DNA from: Segatella copri | GTDB taxonomy: Bacteria > Bacteroidota > Bacteroidia > Bacteroidales > Bacteroidaceae | Length of the DNA stretch: 64,000 bases | Direction: 5' to 3' | Assembly: GCF_026015295.1 (NCBI RefSeq) | Contig: NZ_JAPDUW010000001.1 | Location: 1,488,001-1,552,000, forward strand | Part shown: positions 16,666-24,656 of the stretch, in pieces | How the letters are laid out: every line of letters begins with the position of its first letter | Numbering within the stretch: the stretch's first letter is position 1 | Program-made: the position numbers and the translations under genes | Notes under the pieces: generated by a model | Told to the model about the DNA's origin: nothing | The model's input: only the letters and a program-made list of their open reading frames with translations | Database searches by the model: none

Positions 16666-17589
16666 ATGAATCATCTAAAAGCAAACATTTTAGGGCTCGC
16701 TCTGCTCTGCTGCCTCCCGATGGGCGCACAGCTGAAGTGGAACCAGGCCTATCAGACATATATCAACCAGTATAAGGATCTTGCCATCGAGCAGATGCTC
16801 CGTTACCGCATTCCAGCCAGCATCACCCTAGCACAGGGACTGTTTGAGAGTGCGGCAGGAAGGAGCGACCTCGTACGCCAGGGCAACAACCACTTCGGCA
16901 TAAAATGTCACAACTGGACGGGACCAACCCAGTACCACGACGATGATGCCCGTGGCGAATGCTTCCGCGTATACCAGGACGCAAGAGACAGCTACGAAGA
17001 CCACAGCAAGTTCCTGGCGCGCCAGCCACGCTACGCACGCCTCTTCGAACTCTCGCAGCACGACTACAAGGGATGGGCTCGCGGACTGAAAGCCTGCGGC
17101 TACGCCACTAACCCGCAGTATGCCAGCAAGCTGATACAGATTATAGAGCTCTACAAGCTCAACCAGTATGACAAGGCCAAGCGCTACGACCGCTTCATGG
17201 CAACCCACAGCGGTACCGACCAGCCTGTAAACGCCGAAGGATTGCTGCACCCTATCCATATCTTCAACAAGAATTACTATCTCTATGCCCGCGAAGGCGA
17301 CACCTTCAAGAGCATAGGCAAGGAGGTGGGCATCAGCTGGCGCAAACTGGCTCGCTACAACGAGCGCAACAAGCACGCCGTGCTGCACAAGGGCGACATC
17401 ATCTATCTGAAGAAGAAACGCTCCAAGGCACCTAAGCAGTATAAGAAGCGCCCTCACGTGATACAGCCGGGCGAAAGCATGTACGCCATCTCGCAGAAGT
17501 ATGGCATCCGACTGGAGAAACTCTACAAGATGAACCATCTCGATCCTAACATCCCAGTAAGCGTAGGAACACGACTGAGGGTGAGATAA
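16666..17589 (+). CDS. GH73 glucosaminidase with two LysM domains
   Basis: A 307-residue secreted hydrolase. A signal peptide (residues 1-21, LGLALLCCLPMGAQ) is followed by a GH73/FlgJ-type N-acetylglucosaminidase domain (about 30-165), with ASITLAQGLFESAAGRSDL holding the catalytic glutamate and NNHFGIKCHNWTG and YEDHSKFL typical motifs. Two LysM modules follow: YYLYAREGDTFKSIGKEVGISWRKLARYN and HVIQPGESMYAISQKYGIRLEKLYKMN. It cleaves the peptidoglycan glycan backbone for wall turnover or daughter-cell separation. The promoter -7 box touches the start codon. Choosing the next Met (residue 19) would remove the signal peptide, so the first ATG is retained. Confidence 0.92.
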   Translation: MNHLKANILGLALLCCLPMGAQLKWNQAYQTYINQYKDLAIEQMLRYRIPASITLAQGLFESAAGRSDLVRQGNNHFGIKCHNWTGPTQYHDDDARGECFRVYQDARDSYEDHSKFLARQPRYARLFELSQHDYKGWARGLKACGYATNPQYASKLIQIIELYKLNQYDKAKRYDRFMATHSGTDQPVNAEGLLHPIHIFNKNYYLYAREGDTFKSIGKEVGISWRKLARYNERNKHAVLHKGDIIYLKKKRSKAPKQYKKRPHVIQPGESMYAISQKYGIRLEKLYKMNHLDPNIPVSVGTRLRVR

Positions 17590-17625
17590 GTGATTAGTGA
17601 TTCGGTCACTTGGTGATTCGGTGAG

Positions 17626-17655
17626 AAATGTGAATGTGAATGTGAATTTTAAATG
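17626..17655 (+). repeat. Module A 31-bp repeat, solitary copy 4
   Basis: Four GTGAAT-type hexamers with the flanking AAATG blocks, differing by one base from the module A copy at 8230-8261 over 30 bp. It lies 9 bases before the M64 peptidase start, about 8 kb from the module. Confidence 0.8.
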
Positions 17656-17663
17656 AAAATACA

Positions 17664-18953
17664 ATGAAGAGAATGATATTATCCCTCGCCACCATGGCGA
17701 TGCTGATGGCGCCCGGCACAATAAAGGCGCAAAACTTTGACGACTATTTCACAGACAAGACGCTGCGGGTAGACTATACCTTTGCCGGCAACCAGAAGCA
17801 GCAGATGATAGCCGTAGACGAACTCAACGTAATGCCACGCTGGTACGGAAAACGACAACGACTGGCCGAACTCCCGGTAGAGGGCAACGGACAGATAACC
17901 GTACGCGACCACCGCTCGGGCAAAATCATCTACCGCAACTCCTTCTCCACCCTCTTCCAGGAATGGCTCTCCTATCCAGAGGCAGAGAAGAACACGCAGA
18001 GTTTCGAGAACGTATTCCTCGTTCCGATGCCGAAAGATACCGTAGACATCACCCTCGACCTGCGCAACAACCGCCGCGAGATAACCGCCACGCTCACCCA
18101 CCAGGTAGCGCCGAAAGACATTCTGATTCATCAGAAAGGCAACAAACCTACACCATACGTCACCCTGCAGCAGGCTGCCGACACCACCCGATGCATCCAC
18201 ATCGCATACGTGGCTGAAGGCTATACCGATGCAGAGATGCCTGTCTTCCTGAAAGATGCGCAGGAGGCTACAGAGGCCATCTTCGCCCACGAACCCTTCA
18301 AGAGCATGAGAGACCGCTTCAACATCGTAGCCGTAAAATCGCCATCCCAGCAGAGCGGACCTAGCATCCCAGCCCAGGGCATCTGGCACGAGACCGCCCT
18401 CAGCTCTCATTTCGACACCTTCTACAGCGACCGCTACCTTACCACCCTGCATCTCAAAGACCTGCACAACTGGCTGGCAGGTACCCCTTACGAGCACATC
18501 ATCGTGCTGGTAAATTCGGATAAGTATGGCGGTGGCGGCATCCTCAATTCATACAATCTCACCACCTGCCACCAGAAATGGTTCAAGCCGGTAGTGGTGC
18601 ATGAGTTTGGCCATTCCTTTGCCGGACTTGCCGATGAATACGCCTACGAGCAGGAGCAGATACCGATGTATCCTCATGATGTAGAGCCTTGGGAGAAGAA
18701 CATCACTACCCTTGCCGATTTCCACGGAAAATGGGAGAACATGATAGACAAGAAGACCAAGATTCCTACTCCGCTCTCAAAGAAAGAGAAGGAGGCGGTG
18801 AGCAAGGTGGGTGTCTTCGAAGGTGCCGGATACAGCGTGAAGGGCGTTTACCGCGGTGTGCAGGACTGCCGTATGCGCATCAACGAAACACCGGAATTCT
18901 GCCCGGTATGCAAGAAGGCGCTGCAGGACATCATCGACTTCTACACGAAATAA
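17664..18953 (+). CDS. M64-family (IgA-peptidase-type) zinc metallopeptidase
   Basis: A 429-residue exported protein: signal peptide (SLATMAMLMAPGTIKAQ, cut near residue 23), an N-terminal beta domain (about 30-160) and the M64 catalytic domain. Zinc motif HEFGHSFAGLADEY has His313 and His317 as ligands and Glu314 as catalyst, followed by the conserved DEY. The IHIAYVAEGYTDAEM block and the C-terminal CRMRINETPEFCPVCKKALQ cysteines are family features. The prototype was found as an IgA-cleaving enzyme in a gut bacterium, but most Bacteroidetes homologues have unproven substrates. It follows the glucosaminidase gene and is preceded by a solitary module A repeat. Confidence 0.9.
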   Translation: MKRMILSLATMAMLMAPGTIKAQNFDDYFTDKTLRVDYTFAGNQKQQMIAVDELNVMPRWYGKRQRLAELPVEGNGQITVRDHRSGKIIYRNSFSTLFQEWLSYPEAEKNTQSFENVFLVPMPKDTVDITLDLRNNRREITATLTHQVAPKDILIHQKGNKPTPYVTLQQAADTTRCIHIAYVAEGYTDAEMPVFLKDAQEATEAIFAHEPFKSMRDRFNIVAVKSPSQQSGPSIPAQGIWHETALSSHFDTFYSDRYLTTLHLKDLHNWLAGTPYEHIIVLVNSDKYGGGGILNSYNLTTCHQKWFKPVVVHEFGHSFAGLADEYAYEQEQIPMYPHDVEPWEKNITTLADFHGKWENMIDKKTKIPTPLSKKEKEAVSKVGVFEGAGYSVKGVYRGVQDCRMRINETPEFCPVCKKALQDIIDFYTK

Positions 18954-18977
18954 AGAAATCATAAAAACATTATATCT

Positions 18978-19460
18978 ATGAAAGAGCAAAACCTAAACAT
19001 CAGATACATGGTGGCTCAGCTCTCAGAGTTGAGCCAGCAGGAGCAGGAGCTCGTAAACAGGGCGAAGGCTGCCACCAGCAATGCGTATGCTAACTACAGC
19101 CACTTCTATGTGGGAGCAGCCCTGCTATTGGGCGACGGCAGAATAGTGATTGGAGCCAACCAGGAGAACGCCGCCTTCCCGTCGGGACTCTGTGCCGAGC
19201 GCAGCGCCATCTTCGGTGCCCAGAGCAACTATCCCGACCAGCCTATCCTGACGCTCGCCATAGCAGCGAGAAACGGGAATGGTTTCCTCAAGTCGCCTAT
19301 CTCGCCATGCGGAGCCTGCCGCCAGGTGATACTGGAGATGGAAGACCGCTACCAGCGCCCCGTACGCATCCTGCTTTATGGCGAGAACGGAACCTACTGC
19401 TTCGACAGCATCAAAGACCTTCTCCCCTTCTGCTTCGTAGATTCAAACATGAAGGAATAA
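18978..19460 (+). CDS. cdd: Cytidine deaminase
   Basis: A 160-residue homotetrameric-type cytidine deaminase. The zinc site is CAERSAIFGA (catalytic Cys/Glu) plus PCGACRQV (two Cys ligands), and NYSHFYVGAALLLGDGRIVIGANQENAAFPSGLC is the substrate-binding N-terminal part. It converts cytidine and deoxycytidine to uridine forms in pyrimidine salvage. Slightly longer than the usual ~130-140 residues because of an N-terminal extension. It starts 25 bases after the M64 peptidase gene and is probably in the same transcript. The terminator at 19505-19556 follows. Confidence 0.95.
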   Translation: MKEQNLNIRYMVAQLSELSQQEQELVNRAKAATSNAYANYSHFYVGAALLLGDGRIVIGANQENAAFPSGLCAERSAIFGAQSNYPDQPILTLAIAARNGNGFLKSPISPCGACRQVILEMEDRYQRPVRILLYGENGTYCFDSIKDLLPFCFVDSNMKE

Positions 19461-19504
19461 GATTTACAGAGCCCACTTTAAAAAAGGGGTTCAGGATATA
19501 AGGA

Positions 19505-19556
19505 AAAGCCCTACAGGAAAGTCTGCATGACGCAAACTTCCTGTAGGGCTTTCTTC
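19505..19556. terminator. Bidirectional terminator
   Basis: AAAGCCCTACAGGAA (19505-19519) pairs perfectly with TTCCTGTAGGGCTTT (19538-19552), with T-rich/A-rich flanks on both sides. It separates cdd from the convergent lipoprotein gene. Confidence 0.88.
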
Positions 19557-19575
19557 TTATTCCTCCTTATACTCA

Positions 19576-21018
19576 TTATTCCTCCTTATACTCAAAGCAT
19601 CCTGCGGCAGGCTGCTCTTTCTTTCTCGGCAAACCATCACGGTCGGTTGCAGGCAGGGTTTCGGCATCTGCCTTACCTATTGCTGCCGACTCCTTGCGCA
19701 GATGGAAATCATACTTCAGATTATCGGTGTCGAAAAGGCGGAAATGCTTCTCGGCAAACACCGTCGTATCCTTGACGTCCTCATAAACCACATGGGTGAA
19801 CTTCAGACTGTCGTCCGTCTCCAGCTTCTCCGTGCGCAACACACAATGGTCGAAGAGGAAATTGAAGGCATCCTCCTCTTTCGGAGCCTCCCAGACCACC
19901 TCATCATCATGATAGCCCGTTACGAGCGAATTTCTTACCTCGAAACGAGGCAGCGGAGAGGCAAAACCGATGGCAGACTCGCGGCGCCCGTCAAACGGAT
20001 AGAACTGGGCTATGGTGCAGCCGTTTACCTCAACATCGCCACCCTCAACATAGAGCGGATGCTTCAGGCAGTTGGTTATCTGCGAGTTATAAATCTGCAC
20101 CTTGGCAGAATCAACCCTCACACCGTAGCCCTGACTGTTATGAATCGTAGCATTCTCGATGAGCAGTTTCTGCTTCGTAGCATCGCCCGCTTCTATCATC
20201 ACAGCATCGTAGGCACTATGAATATCAGCAAACGAAATCCTGCAGTCATGAGCCGAAGACATCAGTCTGATTCCCTGCCATTGTCCCGGTGTGCGGTCAT
20301 AAGGCAGATAATCGAACATGTGGTCCAGCCGGTCGCCCCGCATCACCACTTCCCTGTCCTTTTCGCCCTCAATCTTAAGCGACCCGAACACCTGCAAACC
20401 CGCATTCTCGTGGAAATAGAGTTGGGTGCCCGGAGCAATGGTCAGCGTAGCCGCCTCATCAACCCTGATTTCCCCATAAACCACTACCGGCAGCGTGCTC
20501 TGCAGCAGCTTGTCTTCCTTCACCTCGAGCGAATTGAGTTTCATCGCATCCCATGAAAACGCCCTCAGGTTCACCTTCTGTTCCACGCCACTTTCCAGCG
20601 CAAACACCAGGTTATCGCTCACCAGCTGCGGCTCTTCGCTGTTCTGCATCGCCGAAGTCAGTTCTACGAACACACGTATGCTGTCACCCTTCCTGATCTC
20701 CACATTCTGCGTCTGGAATCCCGCTTCGGTGCCCAGATAAGAGCCGTCAACATTCACCCGGTAGCCCTTCTGGTTACCATTTTCCAGACGCACCGACTGG
20801 CAGCGCAGAGCCTTGCCCGTACGGTTGTAAACCCAGAAGCTTCGGGTAGGCGTAGGCACATTCGAGAAGGTGGTGTCCATCTTCAGCGTATCTACCGAAA
20901 ACGAGAGCACATCTCCCCTCGACGTTGAGAAACTCTCATCGTCGGCACAACTGGCAAGAAGGGCGCTCATCGCCATCCCTACACCCATTATATACAAAAA
21001 TCCCTTTTTCCGTTTCAT
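19576..21018 (-). CDS. Right-handed beta-helix lipoprotein
   Basis: A 480-residue predicted lipoprotein: MKRKKG start, hydrophobic core and lipobox ALLASC, with the lipid-cysteine near residue 24. After an Ig-like N-terminal region (residues 30-150) there are short degenerate repeats of the parallel beta-helix type (LTIAPGTQLYFHENAGLQVFGSLKIEG, RISFADIHSAYDAVMIEAG, LLIENATIHNSQGYGVRVDSAKVQIYNSQITN, VEVNGCTIAQF, EVRNSLVTGY). It ends with the AIGKADAETLPATDRDGLPR motif often seen in Bacteroidetes beta-helix proteins. It probably binds or cleaves polysaccharide at the cell surface; no catalytic residues are recognisable. Monocistronic, convergent to cdd. Confidence 0.82.
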   Translation of the reverse strand: MKRKKGFLYIMGVGMAMSALLASCADDESFSTSRGDVLSFSVDTLKMDTTFSNVPTPTRSFWVYNRTGKALRCQSVRLENGNQKGYRVNVDGSYLGTEAGFQTQNVEIRKGDSIRVFVELTSAMQNSEEPQLVSDNLVFALESGVEQKVNLRAFSWDAMKLNSLEVKEDKLLQSTLPVVVYGEIRVDEAATLTIAPGTQLYFHENAGLQVFGSLKIEGEKDREVVMRGDRLDHMFDYLPYDRTPGQWQGIRLMSSAHDCRISFADIHSAYDAVMIEAGDATKQKLLIENATIHNSQGYGVRVDSAKVQIYNSQITNCLKHPLYVEGGDVEVNGCTIAQFYPFDGRRESAIGFASPLPRFEVRNSLVTGYHDDEVVWEAPKEEDAFNFLFDHCVLRTEKLETDDSLKFTHVVYEDVKDTTVFAEKHFRLFDTDNLKYDFHLRKESAAIGKADAETLPATDRDGLPRKKEQPAAGCFEYKEE

Positions 21019-21060
21019 ATCTATAAAAACGGAAAAAGGGAAATATTATTGTATCTGCCT

Positions 21061-21753
21061 CTACATAAACAGAGCAAAGATGGATGAGCCTACAACCGTC
21101 ATCACACCGCAAACCACGATGCTCAGACTGCTCATGGCTCCCTCTATGGTACCCATTTCCATCGCCTTTGCCGTACCCAGCGCATGGGCAGAACAGCCGA
21201 TGGCGATACCTTTGGCAATAGGCTCCTTGATGGAGAGAAGCTTCAGGAACTTCTCGGCAAAGATGTTGCCCAGCACACCCGTTACGATGATGACAACCAC
21301 CGAAACCGAAACATGACCACCCAACTCCTCAGAAACGCCGATACCGATGGCGGTAGTGATACTCTTAGGCAGGAAGGTAACGTAGGACGCATGGTCGAAA
21401 TGGAAGATGAGGGCGAGAATGAGCACGGAGCAGAGACTCGCCAGCACGCCCGAAACGATACCGATCAGCACAGCCCGATAATTCTTCTTCAGAAGCTCAA
21501 CCTGCTGATAAAGTGGCACAGCCAGACAGATGGTGGCTGGTGTGAGCAGATAACTGATGCTGTTGGCGCCCGCCGAATAGGTCTTGTAATCTACGCCCGT
21601 CAGCAGGAGCGTGATGATAACGAGGATGATGGAGATGAGCAGCGGGTTCATCAGCGACCATCCCGTCTTCAGCTTCAGCAGCATGCCTATGCCGTAGGCT
21701 GCCAGACTGATGAGAACGCCGAAGAAGACAGAATCCTGGAACAACTGGTTCAT
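21061..21753 (-). CDS. lrgB: LrgB-family membrane protein
   Basis: ATG 21753 overlaps the lrgA stop as ATGA, so the longer open frame to 21858 is not the gene. The 230-residue product has about 7 hydrophobic helices and the LrgB signatures LPKSITTAIGIGVSEELGG and IAIGCSAHALGTAKAMEMG. LrgAB/CidAB proteins were described as modulators of murein hydrolase export and lysis, and plastid and bacterial homologues transport glycolate or pyruvate; which applies here is open. Translationally coupled to lrgA and preceded by a cytidylate-kinase-like gene in the same operon. Confidence 0.9.
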   Translation of the reverse strand: MNQLFQDSVFFGVLISLAAYGIGMLLKLKTGWSLMNPLLISIILVIITLLLTGVDYKTYSAGANSISYLLTPATICLAVPLYQQVELLKKNYRAVLIGIVSGVLASLCSVLILALIFHFDHASYVTFLPKSITTAIGIGVSEELGGHVSVSVVVIIVTGVLGNIFAEKFLKLLSIKEPIAKGIAIGCSAHALGTAKAMEMGTIEGAMSSLSIVVCGVMTVVGSSIFALFM

Positions 21754-22109
21754 TTCTTCGCCTCCTTTCCTTTTCTGATTACCAACTGCGTAATCCAGCC
21801 CGAAGCACCCATCACGACAAAGGTGCTGACCACCGTAACTACGATATACTGGAACCATGCATTACCGATATCCTGATAAGAATCAATCAATCCTACGGCA
21901 GCCGGAATAAACATCACGGGCATGATGGCAATGAGGAAACTGCTGGTTTCGCGGATATGCTTCACCTTGATCAGTTTTGTTTCCAGCGCAAGGAAGAGCA
22001 GGATGATGCCATAGATGCTTGCCGGAATAGGCAATGGCAGCAAAAAATGGAGCAATTCCCCAGCAAAGGAGAACGCTATGATTATCAAAAATTGAATTAA
22101 AAACTTCAT
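21750..22109 (-). CDS. lrgA: LrgA/CidA-family holin-like membrane protein
   Basis: A 119-residue protein with four hydrophobic helices. It has the CidA/LrgA pattern LLPLPIPASIYGIILLFLALETKLIKV near residue 30 and FIPAAVGLIDSYQ at about 68-80, ending in a basic tail RKGKEAKK. It pairs with LrgB; together they form a membrane system related to holin/antiholin or small-acid transport. Its stop codon overlaps the lrgB start by four bases. It begins 17 bases after the kinase-like gene, supporting a three-gene operon. Confidence 0.9.
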   Translation of the reverse strand: MKFLIQFLIIIAFSFAGELLHFLLPLPIPASIYGIILLFLALETKLIKVKHIRETSSFLIAIMPVMFIPAAVGLIDSYQDIGNAWFQYIVVTVVSTFVVMGASGWITQLVIRKGKEAKK

Positions 22110-22126
22110 GTTGAATTACTTTAAAT

Positions 22127-22693
22127 TTATATCAAGCTAACGTACTGCTCAATGAGGCTTGCCGTCTCTTCTACGCCCAGGCGCACCGTATCCAGGCAGA
22201 TGTCGTAATCATCGGCATTTCCCCAGGTAAGGCCTGTATAATACTTATGATAAGCCACTCTGCAATCCTCGGTGTGCTCTACAAACTCCTCAGCTTCCTC
22301 ATACGAAAAGCCCTTCTCCTCCTGAATCTCCTTGATGCGAGCCTCCAGATTGCCGCTCAGGAAAACAGAAATCAAGTCCTTGCGCTCGCGGAAGATATAG
22401 TTGCCGCAACGGCCGATGATGATACAGTCTTCATCGCCTATCATATCGGCAAGTGTACGGAGCGGTTTCTCTGTCAGCGCCCTCTGCGTTTCGCCAAGCG
22501 ACGACATCGAGAAGAGCAGTTCATCTACCGGCCGCTCATCGAAGAAAGCCTCCATCTCGTCGAGCACTCCTCTCTGTTCAGCCATTTCCATCATATTTTT
22601 ACGGGTATAAAAAGGAATACCATACTTTTCGGCGAGCAGCTTGCCCACGCGAATAGCGCCACATCCACACTGGCGCGCTATCGTTATAATCAT
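22127..22693 (-). CDS. Cytidylate kinase-like protein
   Basis: A 188-residue P-loop protein beginning MIITIARQCGCGAIRVGKLLAEKYGIPFYTRK. The N-terminal loop is atypical (QCGCGAIRVGK rather than GxxGSGKST), as in the cytidylate-kinase-like family (PF13189-type) found widely in Firmicutes and Bacteroidetes. IIIGRCGNYIF and VFLSGNLEARIKEI follow the family pattern of a nucleoside-binding and LID region. The biological substrate is unproven; it is not the main CMP kinase. It is the first gene of the operon with lrgA and lrgB, an association seen in other Bacteroidales. Confidence 0.8.
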   Translation of the reverse strand: MIITIARQCGCGAIRVGKLLAEKYGIPFYTRKNMMEMAEQRGVLDEMEAFFDERPVDELLFSMSSLGETQRALTEKPLRTLADMIGDEDCIIIGRCGNYIFRERKDLISVFLSGNLEARIKEIQEEKGFSYEEAEEFVEHTEDCRVAYHKYYTGLTWGNADDYDICLDTVRLGVEETASLIEQYVSLI

Positions 22694-22776
22694 GATTCTA
22701 TAAAATTAAAACGTATATAATAATTACTCAGTTCCGTTATCCCCCTCCAGCCCATCCAGGGCGGGAGTTTTATATA

Positions 22777-22815
22777 GCAAAAAAGCTAAGAAGATTTGAC
22801 TCTTCTTAGCTTTCT
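22777..22815 (-). terminator. Terminator after the tRNA-Pro pair
   Basis: On the minus strand, AAAGCTAAGAAGA and TCTTCTTAGCTTT form a 13-bp stem followed by TTTTTTGC. It starts 5 bases after the first tRNA 3' end. Confidence 0.85.
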
Positions 22816-22819
22816 TGTG

Positions 22820-22893
22820 TCGGGGCGACAGGATTCGAACCTGCGACCACCTGTTCCCAAAACAGGAGCGCTACCGGGCTGCGCTACACCCCG
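22820..22893 (-). tRNA. tRNA-Pro(UGG), copy 1
   Basis: Minus-strand 74-nt cloverleaf: acceptor CGGGGTG/CGCCCCG, anticodon loop TTTGGGA with anticodon TGG, and T-arm GCAGGTTCGAATCCTGTC. CCA is not encoded. Identical to the neighbouring copy. Confidence 0.97.
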
Positions 22894-22930
22894 CTTGTGC
22901 TTTGCTAAAGGTTTGAGTGAGAGAAAATAG

Positions 22931-23004
22931 TCGGGGCGACAGGATTCGAACCTGCGACCACCTGTTCCCAAAACAGGAGCGCTACCGGGCTGCGCTACAC
23001 CCCG
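22931..23004 (-). tRNA. tRNA-Pro(UGG), copy 2
   Basis: A 74-nt tRNA identical in sequence to the copy at 22820-22893, separated from it by 37 bases. Transcribed first from the promoter at 23067-23098; both share one terminator. Confidence 0.97.
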
Positions 23005-23066
23005 CTTACTCATCTCTACGATACCTCTTAAGCATTGCTTTAAGCATCATTTCTGAATTGCGAGTG

Positions 23067-23098
23067 CAAAGGTACTACATTTTTTCGATTCCACCAAA
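23067..23098 (-). promoter_or_regulatory. Sigma-ABfr promoter of tRNA-Pro operon
   Basis: Minus strand TTTG (23095-23098), 20-bp spacer and TACCTTTG (23067-23074). Confidence 0.82.
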
Positions 23099-23270
23099 TT
23101 TTTCCGTAACTTTTTTCAAAAAAAGATGCATTTAAATGCAAAATGGCTAGGAAACAGGCAAAAAATAAGGGCAACCCCTATCCGGAATTGCCCTTATACC
23201 TTATTATATATATAGTAGCGGCAAAGAACCGCAACCATACTTGCTGAACTTTTAAATCAGAAATCTGATT

Positions 23271-24461
23271 TTACTTGATGATTCCCTCTTCTACGAAAAT
23301 CTTCTTCAAGATCTGGACAGCCCGCTCAACCTGCTCTCTTGTATGAGTAGCCATGAGTGCGAAACGTACCAATGTATCCTGAGGAGCACAAGCTGGAGGA
23401 ATAACAGGGTTGATGAACACACCTGCATCGTAAGCCATCTTGGTAACAACGAATGTCTTCTCAGCATCGCGTACGTAGAGAGGAATGATAGGACTCTCTG
23501 TCTCGCCAATCTCGAAACCTTCCTCGCGGAAACGCTTCAAGGCATAGTTGGTTACATCCCAGAGATTCTCGAAACGCTCTGGCTCATTCTGAATGATGTG
23601 GAGAGCCTCGAGAGCTGCTGCTGTGGCAGCTGGAGTGTTAGAGGCGCTGAAGATGTAAGTACGGCAGTTGTGACGGAGGAAGTTGATTGTATCCTTGTCT
23701 GATGCGATGAAACCGCCGATAGAAGCCAGACTCTTAGAGAATGTACCCATGATGAGGTCTACCTCGTCGGTCAGACCGAAGTGGTCGCATACACCACGAC
23801 CCTGCTTGCCGAATACGCCAAGACCATGAGCCTCGTCTACCATGATAGAGCAGTTGTACTTATGCTTGAGCTTAACGATTTCAGGCAAGTTAGCCAGATC
23901 GCCCTCCATAGAGAACACACCGTCAACAACGATGAGCTTGATAGCCTCCTGAGGGAGCTTAGAGAGCACGCGCTCCAAATCTTCCATATCGTTGTGCTTG
24001 TAGTGGAGCTGGGTAGCGAATGAGAGGCGGCGGCCATCTACGATACTTGCGTGGTCGCGGTCATCGCAGATAATATAGTCGTTACGACCTACTACGCAAG
24101 CCAAGACACCCTGGTTTACAGAGAATCCTGTAGAGAAACACAAAGTTTCATCCTTGCCCATAAACTCAGCAAGCTCCTTTTCGAGCTGCACGTGCAAATC
24201 GAGCGTACCATTGAGGAAACGGCTTCCTGCACAACCAGAACCATACTTGTCGAGCGCTGCCTTTGCTGCATCAATAACACGCTGGTCATTAGTCAAACCC
24301 TGATAAGCATTAGAACCGAACATCAGGATCTTATGACCATCGATGTCGGTTACCTCTGTCATCTGCTTACTTGTGATCTCACGGAAATATGGATACACAC
24401 CGGCAGCCATATACTTCTGAGGTTCACGATAATTCTTGTATCTTTCTTGTAATTGTCCCAT
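23271..24461 (-). CDS. spt: Serine palmitoyltransferase (alpha-oxoamine synthase)
   Basis: A 396-residue PLP enzyme condensing L-serine with an acyl-CoA, the first step of sphingolipid synthesis. Key residues: PLP lysine K243 in GTFSKSLASIGG, D209/H212 in VDEAHGLG, and stacking H137 in DRDHASIVDG; the GSGCAGSRFLNGTLDLH block is typical. The overall sequence follows the Bacteroides thetaiotaomicron enzyme closely, so I prefer Spt to glycine C-acetyltransferase (Kbl) or BioF, which share the fold. It is divergent from a diacylglycerol/lipid-kinase-like gene at 24657, an arrangement consistent with sphingolipid metabolism in Bacteroidales. A -7 box lies at 24516-24523. Confidence 0.88.
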   Translation of the reverse strand: MGQLQERYKNYREPQKYMAAGVYPYFREITSKQMTEVTDIDGHKILMFGSNAYQGLTNDQRVIDAAKAALDKYGSGCAGSRFLNGTLDLHVQLEKELAEFMGKDETLCFSTGFSVNQGVLACVVGRNDYIICDDRDHASIVDGRRLSFATQLHYKHNDMEDLERVLSKLPQEAIKLIVVDGVFSMEGDLANLPEIVKLKHKYNCSIMVDEAHGLGVFGKQGRGVCDHFGLTDEVDLIMGTFSKSLASIGGFIASDKDTINFLRHNCRTYIFSASNTPAATAAALEALHIIQNEPERFENLWDVTNYALKRFREEGFEIGETESPIIPLYVRDAEKTFVVTKMAYDAGVFINPVIPPACAPQDTLVRFALMATHTREQVERAVQILKKIFVEEGIIK

Positions 24462-24515
24462 TATTAATAGGTGTACTTTATTTTCTTTTTTTATACTTTT
24501 CTAACTTTCAGGGTG

Positions 24516-24523
24516 CAAAGATA
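24516..24523 (-). promoter_or_regulatory. -7 box of spt promoter
   Basis: Minus-strand TATCTTTG, 55 bases upstream of the spt start. No clear -33 TTG is present. Confidence 0.6.
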
Positions 24524-24594
24524 CAAAAAAGAACTCAATAAACGGCTTTTTTTATAAGAAAGTTTACTTTTATAGTTTTTTTAATCGATATTTC

Positions 24595-24624
24595 TTGTTA
24601 TTTTGGGTATTTTTATTACTTTTG
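24595..24624 (+). promoter_or_regulatory. Sigma-ABfr promoter of lipid-kinase gene
   Basis: TTG at 24595-24597, 19-bp spacer and TACTTTTG at 24617-24624. Divergent from the spt promoter. Confidence 0.75.
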
Positions 24625-24656
24625 CAGCCTAAATTTTACAAACTCTTGACTATATA

